A stretch of DNA of 64,000 nt, taken from Diplonema japonicum (lineage: Eukaryota; Euglenozoa; Diplonemea; Diplonemida; Diplonemidae). Below, piece after piece: positions 19,701 to 28,783 of the stretch (the first letter of the stretch is position 1; every line of letters starts with the position of its first letter). The notes under the pieces are model-generated. The model saw nothing but the letters and a program-made list of their open reading frames with translations, made no database searches and was not told the origin of the DNA. The position numbers were made by a program, and so were the translations under genes. Where the stretch lies: NCBI GenBank assembly GCA_964019335.1, contig OZ025699.1, positions 186,001 through 250,000 on the forward strand, read 5' to 3'.

Positions 19701-22700
19701 GGAAGGCGTTGTACGCTTTCCGCAGGCCGCCCTTGTCGTGACCGCGATCTAGGAGCAGGTAGATCACTGAAGCGATCTCCCGTTTGAGGTCCGCGATGTT
19801 GTTGGTCAGGGCGCAGGCACGGATGACCATGCCCTTGAAGATGCCTGGTCCCTGGGTGGTGGGCGCCGCGGTGTGCCCGTGGGTGAACCGCGTAGGCCGG
19901 AAGCGCCAGTTCTGCGCCTTATCGTTAATGCTAAGTCTAATATAGTTGTGCTTAGCTTGTTCGTGGCGCTCTATCCGGATGCGAATCCCGATAAAGGGGA
20001 CGTCGCATGGGTCTGAAGAGGTCTTTACATAAGCCATGCCATAAAGCTCCTCCGGGGGTGGCGCAGTGCTCCACAACAGGAAGTCGTCGATGTAGCGACA
20101 CGCGTTGCAGTAGCGTTTCAAGGTCTCCCAGTCCTCTTCGGCGAGGAGCTTGTCGATGTATGCGGCCTCCACGGCGTAGCAGAACAGGTTCGCCAGGTCG
20201 GGGGAGGCGTTCCCACCCATGGGGATACCCTTTACTTGACGAACGGCGCGGCCACCCTGCACAACATAGGTGTTGTCAACGACGAGGTCCAGGAGCTTAT
20301 GGATCCGTTCCGGGGTGTAGACATCGTCCTCGTCGGCATCTGTGAAGGAGCTCCCGTCCTTGCCACGGGTGAGGTTCTTGCCGGTGAAGTCGAACGCTTC
20401 TTGGACTGCTTTACGAACCCCCTCTTTCAGACGCCCTTGGTCGAGGTTGGTGTACATGTCCCGGAAGTCGTACGTGGCAGGGGACAGGCTTTTGTAAGCC
20501 GTGTACTGCTGCTTGATATCCGCAGCTACGTTCTCGGCCGAGTCGACGATCCAGTACCGCTTTAGTCGGATACCGTCGGGACCGTGGGTCTTGGACCTGC
20601 CCTCCAGATCCTTGTCCAGCAGCGCGCGTTGGACAGCCTTCAGGAGGGAAGACAGTTCTAGATGGAGGGCCGTGGTGGCAGCTGTGGGTTTCTTAGCTTT
20701 ATTGCCCGTTGTATCGCCGCCTGCTGCGACCAAGTTCTCCATAATTTCCTGCGTGCTGACCGCTGCTGGTTGGTCCACAGGGGGTGCATCAGTGGAGGAG
20801 ACACCAGAGATCCACCTGACGCCCACTTTGTCTTTGTGTAGCTTCAGGGTACCGTACAGGTATGGCATGCGACGTGTGGAATCGAGGTTGAAGGTCTTGG
20901 CTTGATCAGCTATTTCGGAGAAGATCGAGTCCAAGGGCTTCGAGACCGGCTCGAAAGCTTGGCTATCAAGCTGTTGGTGCAGGATCCTGAGGTAGTGATC
21001 CTTGCAACAGACGCCAATGTCGTGGGTGCTTTTGTCTATGGGGAGGAAAACGTAGACCTCCTGAAGTTTACGGAGCTTTGTCTTGATGAACTCCGGGACT
21101 GAGGGGTCGAAGACCGGAGACTGAGTGTGGGGGTGGAGAAGGTTCTGTGCCTTGGCGAGGAGGACCTTCCGGAAGGAATCCTTTTTCACTGCAGGGGATC
21201 TCCGAAAGTTCTGAGTGATGAACCCGTTGATGTCCTCCTCGAGACTTTGGGAAGAGAGGAGGGCGTGTGTTGAGAGGCGGAACTTCATGCCTCTGTTCAG
21301 AACCTCCTTCACTTCGTCGTCATCGATGACCTCTGCTGCTAGTCCGCAGGCGTGTCCCTCATGTGTGTGTGAGGTCTTGCGCTTCGAGCAAGGGCAGTTT
21401 GTTGTAGGCTCGGCCGCTTCTGGACGCGGGGTCTCGATGCTGAGCTTCGTCACATTGCACACTGTGGCCTTGAGGGTTTGACCAAGCTTGTTGCACATGT
21501 GTACTCTGCGAAGGAGGGCTGGCTTGGGGCATGCCGCAATTACCTCCTTGTCCTCGAAGACCTTACGCCAGAGGATCATCTCCTTGGCCTTGTGGTCAAA
21601 ACTCGTTTTGAACCACACGAAGCCTTCGTCTCGGCGGACCACCTTTTTCAAGAGGGCAGGGCTGAGGCGGTTGGTGAGGCCTCGTTCGATAGCCGCGATC
21701 TTGGCGGTGAAGAAGTTCCCGACGAAGTAACGTCTCAGGAAGTTCAGGTACCTGAAGACGGTCTTGGGGGCCCAGGTAGTGAAGTCGTAGTTCAGCACAT
21801 CGGGGTGTGCACACATCGCGGTGATCTTCATACACAGGGACTTGTAGTTGGACCCAGTAGCCTGGATCGACAGCTCCCCGTCGTCGTTCAGCCGTATCGA
21901 GGGAGCGGTAGATCTGGTGGGGGTGTTGTTGGGGTTCGAAGGGGACGTAGTAGTGTTGCTGCTGGGGTCCTGTTTGGCATTCGAGCGCCCCTGGTGTTGG
22001 TGTCGCTGCTGTTGCTGCTCGCGTACCGTCTTAGGTTTACGTTTCGTGTTGCGGCGGCGACGGGTCTGCGTCTTAGCAAACCTACCACGCATGTTAAGGG
22101 AGCAAGCCAGCCTATTGATGTACTGGTTCTCCCTGGGGATCGCAACACGACGGAAGGACTTGGCGTCGTCGAAGAACTTGGGGTTGATCGATTCGACGGG
22201 GAAAGCGAATAACGGGCCCCCGTTTTCCCTGAGGGCCTTGTGAAAGCGGGTGTCGTTGCTTTCAGCGTTCTCTCTGTGCGATCTGGCGCTGCTCCAGTGG
22301 CCCTGCATACGACGACGTAAGGTGTTAAACGTCTGCCCTGCGTACACAGGTTCACCGTGTTTGTCGACAGCGAGGTAGATGATACCTGCTGCGTCCTGTT
22401 CGGGGGCCTTTCCTTGGCGCATGTTCTTTACGATGCGGCTGTACTTGGCCATGAACTTGGCGGCTGCGTCCTGGCTGAGAGACTCCCAGAGGGCCCAGTC
22501 AATGCTGCCGTTGTTTCGTTTGCAGCTGACCGGGCTAGGCTTGGAGATGTCCCGCGACTTCTTGACTTGGTCCTTTGCCATTGTGCTAAGGAAGAAGTCC
22601 TTGCGGATCTCGTACCTGTTTTGATCTTTGCCCCAGCGGTTATCGTAGGCAGGTTGGTATCCGTGACGATAAGCGGGCTGGGGGCCAGACCGGTGGTTCG

Positions 22701-23172
22701 GCCGGTGGGCCGGTTGAGGAGTAGTAGGCGTTTTCCGTAAGGTCTTGACGGGACGCGTCGGTGCTACACCTTCGGTGAAACAGGCACGGACTCCATGGTG
22801 GTGTAGGAGTGCCTGCGTGAAGAGTGCATAGGGAATATGTGTGTCCCTGGTGGCGATCTCCAGGTGGACCTTTAGCACGTTGCCGTTTTGTACGACATCA
22901 CGTACGAAGAGGGCCTTTCGGACACCCGCACCATAGGCGTCACAGATGGTGCGGATGACTTCCTCTCTGGAGGGCGACCTGTTGATTGCACGGTAGTTGA
23001 AGGGGTGGGAGTTATATATGCGCGACTGACTATACTTCTTATAAGTGTTTGTTTTATTCGTTGTTGACGGAAAGGTATTGATCTTTAGGGGTGCATTTCC
23101 TGCGGCACGCCGCACCTGTGATGCGCGCGTGTCATAACGAGTTGGAAAGCGGCCGTAAGCGGGTCTCTTCAT
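16714..23172 (-). CDS. PLE polyprotein: GIY-YIG nuclease, RT, Josephin-like domain, SUMO-interaction-like motif
   Basis: 2152 residues, uninterrupted. GIY-YIG nuclease about 263-355: GIIY (Tyr266), VYAG (Tyr277), LRRRMQGHW and Glu348 in PRENQYINRL. A Cys/His cluster CPCSKRKTSHTHEGHAC lies between nuclease and RT. RT about 760-1080: PYLYGTLKLHK, motif A YDFRDMYTNLD near 900, GIPMGGNASPDLANL, YIDD at 1027-1030. An Asp/Ser-rich spacer follows, then 1289-1410, which looks like a Josephin peptidase: Cys1289 in LECGWAVINWL, GNFSRSTLSRAL-like helix, His1382 in GHWFIAL and Asp1397 in YMVKDTD. Then two Ala-rich hydrophobic segments, a tandem 60-70-residue duplication (about 1640-1780), MIDLTQDSPD at 1794-1803 followed by basic RKKKH, and an unassigned C-terminal domain. 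Nicking and copying activity is expected in the nucleus; deubiquitinase-like activity is inference. Confidence 0.85.
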   Translation of the reverse strand: MKRPAYGRFPTRYDTRASQVRRAAGNAPLKINTFPSTTNKTNTYKKYSQSRIYNSHPFNYRAINRSPSREEVIRTICDAYGAGVRKALFVRDVVQNGNVLKVHLEIATRDTHIPYALFTQALLHHHGVRACFTEGVAPTRPVKTLRKTPTTPQPAHRPNHRSGPQPAYRHGYQPAYDNRWGKDQNRYEIRKDFFLSTMAKDQVKKSRDISKPSPVSCKRNNGSIDWALWESLSQDAAAKFMAKYSRIVKNMRQGKAPEQDAAGIIYLAVDKHGEPVYAGQTFNTLRRRMQGHWSSARSHRENAESNDTRFHKALRENGGPLFAFPVESINPKFFDDAKSFRRVAIPRENQYINRLACSLNMRGRFAKTQTRRRRNTKRKPKTVREQQQQRHQHQGRSNAKQDPSSNTTTSPSNPNNTPTRSTAPSIRLNDDGELSIQATGSNYKSLCMKITAMCAHPDVLNYDFTTWAPKTVFRYLNFLRRYFVGNFFTAKIAAIERGLTNRLSPALLKKVVRRDEGFVWFKTSFDHKAKEMILWRKVFEDKEVIAACPKPALLRRVHMCNKLGQTLKATVCNVTKLSIETPRPEAAEPTTNCPCSKRKTSHTHEGHACGLAAEVIDDDEVKEVLNRGMKFRLSTHALLSSQSLEEDINGFITQNFRRSPAVKKDSFRKVLLAKAQNLLHPHTQSPVFDPSVPEFIKTKLRKLQEVYVFLPIDKSTHDIGVCCKDHYLRILHQQLDSQAFEPVSKPLDSIFSEIADQAKTFNLDSTRRMPYLYGTLKLHKDKVGVRWISGVSSTDAPPVDQPAAVSTQEIMENLVAAGGDTTGNKAKKPTAATTALHLELSSLLKAVQRALLDKDLEGRSKTHGPDGIRLKRYWIVDSAENVAADIKQQYTAYKSLSPATYDFRDMYTNLDQGRLKEGVRKAVQEAFDFTGKNLTRGKDGSSFTDADEDDVYTPERIHKLLDLVVDNTYVVQGGRAVRQVKGIPMGGNASPDLANLFCYAVEAAYIDKLLAEEDWETLKRYCNACRYIDDFLLWSTAPPPEELYGMAYVKTSSDPCDVPFIGIRIRIERHEQAKHNYIRLSINDKAQNWRFRPTRFTHGHTAAPTTQGPGIFKGMVIRACALTNNIADLKREIASVIYLLLDRGHDKGGLRKAYNAFLIERVDRRFAMEKSNLLAFFTQVLHRYDAKAPVDSWLPEKTYIGPKKPRALPTDDSSDDSSADSSVVSSVAFSGGPSDEPSDSSSDSSSGLVEPSQPRAASVVSPSGVTDQVFSPPINLHTNSGEGRLGLECGWAVINWLADYAGVDRIPFSTMQEIQEMYHGFSRLISPSSTDEAPDPLGNFSRSTLSRACLMVVGANLEVFRAGMKESPCLIVGPLKRSLSGHWFIALRKKGRYMVKDTDVRLRLQSFKHICATYSEHNILCIPDDVWARTTPGRKHNTRVLDPEAEFRQFEPVITPAAPQVSDSSARKTETALNTPEDRTLLTYVTLAAAIAAYAARTRRLDTGVAASGVDAHTAHFGRPVATAIVALAAAVAARAVHTGCSVTTTSTASQTNVVGTVPLFLKVSSLHKSTPQTAVATCQTDRVTAPVLFSISSTLQTDPPSSRLPPMDAGLGSPSAAAVRLTKSVEIPTPRATLSRRLVTEPRLTPCLPPPTDVSSTQLAACTQSTRRDTGHGSDTPMPSSTMGHATLQPVVGSQIVTTSAAESSLARAVTTPVLADAPLGARQVQLTPCIQSVHENIGLGMDTPMAPAMGHATLQPVVNAQRDTTLTLEPPVARAEADAPLDPHQADGGLEMIDLTQDSPDRPSRKKKHDGTAYEHESRRGKSSSTGDGDLLILREQSQGFDQEALNRRALQRRMDRYLSLLVYFRRHPELLDEHQRQLLSVGPLPMHLDTSPHQLLLEARDTDRTADQQATVANQEQLLLIAHKALPTTERLRLSHEWHSGLNTAVQQQWWSEFFAQGGWKHPLFGSEAPRGDETRTPGRTPLLLTYNGQRNKRPEPEDGPALPAAKRDLAATRPNTRVTGLVALKRLTREADVDGPEDLDELRHLGFLSQGEAVFDLSCMSRACTHFLGETPMVTVPLDTRVAIPCLLVCYDSTWLYASRQEQGFRLQTQGFKDKSYPTVAALLADFVGAGTLYYSESQWSTVLNSYN

Positions 23173-24124
23173 CGCTATGAAAATGCTTGATGCTTTAGAA
23201 AAACGGAGGGTTTCTACAAAGGTGGATTGGTTACCTGACTCCTAGCAGCAGTTTTATTTAGGACAGCTTTTAGAATGACAGTCACAAGTTGGTCAAAGCA
23301 CTAGACGGGTTAGAGGACCGGGGACAAGGAGGTCTAAACATGTCATAATGAGCTGATGGTGGGTATGAACTGCACCCGTTGCCGTAACGGGGTCCGACCG
23401 GAGTATTTCAACATGAGCCGAGTTGCCTACTGAGGGCTTTTTTTCCACCACTTTCCTGAGCGTGCAGGTTGGTCCTGTGCGAAGGACGTAGCCTGCGCGG
23501 GCAGCAAAGCTAACGAAGGGTTCTCCTTGTCTAGGTAAGAACGGGGGGGAAAAGGAATAGTTGGGTGCATAGAATGGATATAGGGCACTATATATATGTG
23601 CAAATATACGTTCAGTCATATAGCGCGGCTCACCTCATCAAAAAAACGTGCATGCCTTGCCTGTATGTTCACCCGTGCAGTCAGGACTATCACTGCACGG
23701 TCGAGAGCTCCCCAGGGCCAGTTTACGAAACCTATCATCGCCCAACTAACGCCGTGTCTCGCATGGACCCCCTCTTTGACGTACAAGGGGCTGAGCGGAT
23801 TTCTCAGGATGTAGGATGTAGAGGTGGGGAGTCTCTAGTTGTGCGGTCAAAAGGCATTTTATCAAAAACGGGCTTTTTTCGGAAGAAAGCCCTCGAAAAC
23901 TTCGGCTTTCAACGACGAACGGGAGGAGATCAGTTTCGTATTTGGGTCTACATAAATGCGACCCTGCAGAGTGACCTACGGTGAAGTAAGTCCCCATTGT
24001 TGGTCGCTGGGGTTGGTACAGCAAAGCTGTGAGAAGTCTTAAAAACTAATCTTAAGAGTTAAAAACCTGCAGAGCCTCTGGTTGCGTCTAAACGGCGCCC
24101 ACAAGGTAGTGCAGTTAGAGGCAA
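23173..24124 (-). other. PLE1 5' region between upstream repeat and ORF
   Basis: About 950 bp without a convincing gene. A 108-codon frame on the sense strand at 23619-23293 has no recognisable motif. An imperfect inverted repeat (GTTGCGTCTAA / TTAGAGGCAAC) lies at about 24081-24124 and would form a hairpin next to the upstream repeat. Confidence 0.6.
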
Positions 24125-24530
24125 CTGAAATGGTTTTAAGTTAGGATGAAGAAGCGAAGAAATAGATAAAAAGGGGTGGGAAAGAATAAATACTGCATAC
24201 GAAAACAGAGAGTCGAGTAAAAAAGGGAAAAGGTGACTGACATCCTCAAGAGGAGCCTCCCACGTACCAGGAATTAAGCAGAGGTTGCTTCCATGGCCCG
24301 TATCAGTCTATCGCCAGAAAGAATAATGAAAATAACATAACAAAGAGAAGGGGAGAAGAAACGGAAAAAGACGGCTTGGTCATCAGAGAATGTTGACCCA
24401 AATGTGTCGGCGGACGCAGTTTAACGTCATACCCGGGACGGAAACCATGTTGGGAAAGCAGAAGGGAAGTTAAGAGTCAAGAAGTGGAAAAGGAAAAGGT
24501 GGAAACTAAAATCATAGGGTGCGAGGTCTG
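24125..24530 (-). repeat. PLE1 upstream pseudo-LTR
   Basis: 406 bp, same orientation and length as 16228-16633. It ends in GAGGTCTG immediately before J1 sequence TAACAGAG. The left junction with the PLE body is again preceded by GGCAA. Confidence 0.9.
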
Positions 24531-25866
24531 TAACAGAGGCTCTTCTGCATGCAGCTGACGACCACATTCCGCTTTGCGGAGTGCGACGAGGCCCGACCCC
24601 CTGGTGGACGGCCGAACTCGAAGACGCTTTCGAAGAACGGAACGCCCTGCGGGATCGCTTCCTCAATTCGGCTGAGACAGAGGATGACAGCGTAGCGGCG
24701 GTGTACAAGGCGAAGGTCAAAGAGGTGAATCAACTCTTGACCGAGTCGAAGCGCGCGGCCTGGGGTGAGATGGCGGCTGACCTCAGTCGGAGCAAGGACC
24801 TCGGGTCTGCGTTTAGGGCGGTGAAGAAGCTGGACGGCAGACACCGCAGACCGCACCTTCCCATTCTCGAGGGGAGGTTCGTGACGGACAAGGCGAAAGC
24901 CGACCGCCTGGGGGCTCACTTCGGCAAGCTCTACGGCCAGGGTGGTGATGGGGACGCGGCGGACGTAGCTCCTTCGACGAACGTGCTTGGGTGCCACGCC
25001 TTTACGGTGTATGATCTCACCCGCGGTCTGGGAAGGATGAAGACACGCAGTGCAGCGGGTGATGATGGCATCTTCGCGGAGATGCTTCTCCACCTCGACC
25101 AACCCTCGCTCGGGGTTCTACTTCTGCTCCTCAATCGCTCATGGCAGGCGGGGATTGTGCCGGGTGCCTGGAAGAAGGGGGTGATTGTTCCAGTGGCGAA
25201 GGCAGGGAAGGACGCCACGTTGCTTGCATCGTACCGTCCCATATGTCTCACTAGCTGTCTTTGTAAGCTGCTTGAGAGGATGATAGAGGAGAGGCTTACC
25301 TTTCTCCTAGACTCTAGCGCGTCGGGCGTTGAGGGTCTCCACGATAGCCAGGCTGGCTTCAGGAGGGGTCGCTCCACGGAGGAGCAGGTGGCGTCCCTGA
25401 CCGGGTGTCTGTCGAGGAACAAAGACAGTCGGCGTCTGTCGGCTGCCCTGCTGTTTGACTTCTCATCTGCGTTTGACCTGGTTCAGCACGAAGCTCTCCT
25501 GGGCATGATGCGGAGGAAGGGGATCCCTGAGCCCTTCGTCGAATGGACGCGCTCCTTCCTCTGCGGTCGTACGGCGGCGGTCATGGTGGGTCGTTCGCGC
25601 GGGTCGACGACGAAGGTGAGGAGAGGGGTGCCCCAAGGGTCTGTGCTGGGACCCGTCCTTTACACCATCTACGTCGACGAGCTAGCCAGGTTGCTGGTTG
25701 GGATGGCGGACCTGTCGGTTCTTTACCGACGATGTTGCGGTGGTGGTCTCAGCCGGGCAGGGCGACCTGGCTGGTCTTGAGCGAGGGGCCCAGGCTGTGA
25801 TGGACGCGGTTGAGGGCTGGTGTGGGAGACGGGGCATGCTGCTGAGCTCCAGCAAGTCGCAGGCAG
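24531..25866 (+). pseudogene. J1 ORF2 second block, end of endonuclease region to RT
   Basis: Resumes the frame broken at 16227 (TEALLHAADDH). Contains RRGPTPWWTAELEDAFEERN, the RT signatures KTRSAAGDDGIF, YRPICLTSCLCKLLERMI, QAGFRRGRSTEEQV, motif A LLFDFSSAFDLV and motif B RRGVPQGSVLGP. At about 25725 two bases are missing compared with J2, so the YADD motif C is destroyed and the frame shifts. The shifted frame continues TDDVAVVVSAGQGD to the PLE2 junction. Confidence 0.85.
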
Positions 25867-28768
25867 CTGAAATGGTTTTAAGTTAGGATGAAGAAGCGAA
25901 GAAATAGATAAAAAGGGGTGGGAAAGAATAAATACTGCATACGAAAACAGAGAGTCGAGTAAAAAAGGGAAAAGGTGACTGACATCCTCAAGAGGAGCCT
26001 CCCACGTACCAGGAATTAAGCAGAGGTTGCTTCCATGGCCCGTATCAGTCTATCGCCAGAAAGAATAATGAAAATAACATAACAAAGAGAAGGGGAGAAG
26101 AAACGGAAAAAGACGGCTTGGTCATCAGAGAATGTTGACCCAAATGCGTCGGCGGACGCAGTTTAACGTCATACCCGGGACGGAAACCATGTCGGGAGAG
26201 CAGAAGGGAAGTTAAAAGTCAAGAAGTGGAAAAGGAAAAGGTGGAAACTAAAATCATAGGGTGCGAGGTCTGTGAGACCCTGCATAGCCTATCGCCCTCG
26301 TAGCACGCCGGGCCGGCACTCCTACATTGCGTAGGGTCGTCTCCAGTAGTTCCTAGTTGTAGGAGTTCAGCACAGTCGACCACTGTGACTCGCTGTAGTA
26401 GAGGGTCCCTGCCCCCACGAAGTCAGCGAGTAGGGCTGCCACAGTCGGATACGACTTGTCCTTGAACCCTTGGGTCTGCAACCGAAAGCCCTGTTCCTGG
26501 CGGGAAGCGTAGAGCCACGTCGAGTCATAACAGACCAGCAGACACGGGATCGCGACGCGTGTGTCGAGGGGGACCGTGACCATGGGGGTCTCACCCAGGA
26601 AGTGTGTGCAAGCCCTGGACATGCAGCTGAGGTCAAAGACGGCCTCGCCCTGGGAAAGGAAGCCCAGGTGTCGAAGCTCATCCAGGTCCTCAGGGCCGTC
26701 GACGTCTGCTTCCCTGGTGAGCCTCTTAAGGGCGACAAGTCCAGTGACTCTGGTGTTCGGCCTCGTCGCGGCGAGATCCCGTTTGGCCGCGGGAAGGGCG
26801 GGGCCGTCTTCGGGTTCCGGGCGTTTGTTCCTCTGCCCGTTGTAGGTGAGCAGGAGAGGGGTCCTCCCTGGAGTCCTAGTCTCGTCACCTCTTGGGGCCT
26901 CGGAACCGAAGAGTGGGTGTTTCCAGCCGCCTTGGGCGAAGAACTCCGACCACCACTGTTGCTGTACCGCGGTGTTCAGCCCCGAGTGCCATTCGTGAGA
27001 CAACCGAAGACGTTCGGTGGTAGGCAACGCCTTGTGCGCAATCAGAAGAAGCTGTTCCTGGTTGGCGACGGTTGCCTGTTGGTCGGCAGTTCTATCCGTG
27101 TCACGGGCCTCGAGCAGCAGTTGATGTGGAGAGGTGTCCAGGTGCATCGGGAGGGGACCGACCGACAGGAGCTGACGCTGGTGTTCGTCCAAGAGCTCCG
27201 GGTGTCGCCGGAAGTAGACCAAGAGACTGAGGTATCGATCCATCCGTCTCTGGAGGGCCCTTCGGTTGAGGGCTTCCTGATCAAAACCCTGTGACTGCTC
27301 GCGCAGGATGAGAAGATCCCCATCGCCTGTGGAGGAACTCTTACCACGACGGCTTTCGTGCTCGTAAGCAGTGCCGTCGTGCTTCTTCTTGCGCGAGGGT
27401 CTGTCCGGGGAGTCCTGCGTGAGGTCGATCATTTCTAAACCACCATCCGCCTGGTGAGGGTCTAGGGGAGCGTCTGCCTCGGCTCGGGCCACGGGCGGCT
27501 CCAGGGTCAGCGTCGTGTCTCTCTGGGCGTTGACCACCGGTTGAAGCGTCGCGTGTCCCATGGCGGGAGCCATCGGCGTATCCATCCCGAGTCCGATGTT
27601 CTCATGGACGGACTGGATGCAAGGAGTGAGCTGTACCTGGCGGGCGCCGAGGGGGGCGTCTGCCAGAACGGGCGTTGTCACGGCTCGGGCGAGCGATGAC
27701 TCCGCAGCCGACGTTGTCACAATCTGGGAGCCGACCACTGGTTGGAGTGTCGCGTGTCCCATGGTAGACGACGGCATCGGTGTGTCACTCCCGTGTCCGG
27801 TGTCCCGACGGGTGGACTGAGTGCAGGCCGCGAGCTGGGTGGATGACACGTCCGTTGGCGGTGGAAGGCATGGTGTCAACCGAGGCTCAGTAACCGGCCG
27901 CCTCGACAGGGTCGCGCGGGGCGTCGGAATTTCGACAGACTTCGTAAGTCTGACCGCCGCGGCCGAGGGCGACCCCAGTCCGGCGTCCATCGGGGGCAGT
28001 CTACTGCTGGGAGGATCCGTCTGGAGCGTCGATGATATCGAGAACAGTACAGGTGCTGTGACACGGTCCGTCTGACAGGTTGCGACTGCTGTCTGTGGTG
28101 TAGACTTGTGCAGACTCGAGACCTTCAGGAAGAGCGGGACAATTCCGACCACGTTAGTCTGGCTTGCCGTAGACGTGGTGGTGACAGAGCATCCGGTGTG
28201 CACGGCTCGCGCGGCCACGGCGGCAGCTAGGGCTACGATGGCGGTGGCGACGGGCCGCCCGAAGTGAGCGGTGTGTGCGTCCACACCTGATGCGGCGACT
28301 CCTGTGTCGAGCCGTCGGGTGCGTGCGGCATATGTAGCTATAGCTGCAGCTAGGGTGACATAAGTTAGGAGGGTGCGATCTTCCGGGGTGTTGAGAGCGG
28401 TCTCAGTCTTTCGCGCGCTCGAGTCGCTTACCTGGGGTGCCGCCGGGGTGATGACCGGCTCAAACTGGCGAAACTCAGCCTCAGGGTCTAGAACACGTGT
28501 GTTGTGTTTCCTGCCTGGGGTTGTCCTGGCCCACACATCGTCTGGGATGCAGAGGATGTTGTGTTCGGAGTATGTCGCGCAGATGTGTTTGAAGCTCTGG
28601 AGCCTTAGCCGTACGTCGGTGTCTTTGACCATGTACCTTCCCTTCTTCCTGAGAGCGATGAACCAGTGGCCGCTGAGACTTCGTTTCAAGGGACCAACGA
28701 TCAAGCAGGGGCTTTCTTTCATGCCCGCACGGAAGACCTCCAAGTTTGCACCAACGACCATGAGGCAA
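25867..28768 (-). mobile_element. PLE2, 5'-truncated copy
   Basis: About 2.9 kb, nearly identical to PLE1 16228-19130. Truncated inside the Josephin-like domain. Seven-base target duplication CAGGCAG (25860-25866 and 28784-28790). Between the PLE end and the right duplication are 15 extra bases (28769-28783) that copy pieces of both the target and the PLE end. Confidence 0.9.
26353..28761 (-). pseudogene. PLE2 protein C-terminal part
   Basis: 802 codons, open, equal to residues 1351-2152 of the PLE1 protein with a few substitutions. It starts inside the Josephin-like domain, after the Cys nucleophile, so the catalytic set is incomplete. It retains the His/Asp half, Ala-rich segments, internal duplication, SUMO-interaction-like motif and C-terminal domain. 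No GIY-YIG or RT, hence not autonomous. Confidence 0.85.
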
Positions 28769-28783
28769 TGTGCGTTCGACCAT

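Larger units (their letters stand above)
16228..24530 (-). mobile_element. Full-length Penelope-like element PLE1 with 406-bp terminal direct repeats
   Basis: Sense strand is minus. Order: upstream repeat 24530-24125 (406 bp), 5' region 24124-23173, a 2152-codon ORF 23172-16714, and a 3' region ending in the second repeat 16633-16228 (406 bp). PLEs typically carry such head-to-tail pseudo-LTRs. The host is J1: its codons for GAG GTA ACA GAG are split here, with GTAA at both junctions suggesting a 3-4 bp target duplication. N-terminal placement of GIY-YIG recalls the Naiad-type PLEs with permuted domains described in invertebrates; clade assignment is inference. Confidence 0.9.

Noticed and set aside
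23293-23619. Small ORF in the PLE 5' region
   Set aside because: 108 codons without recognisable features and not testable against another copy, since PLE2 and PLE3 do not reach it here.
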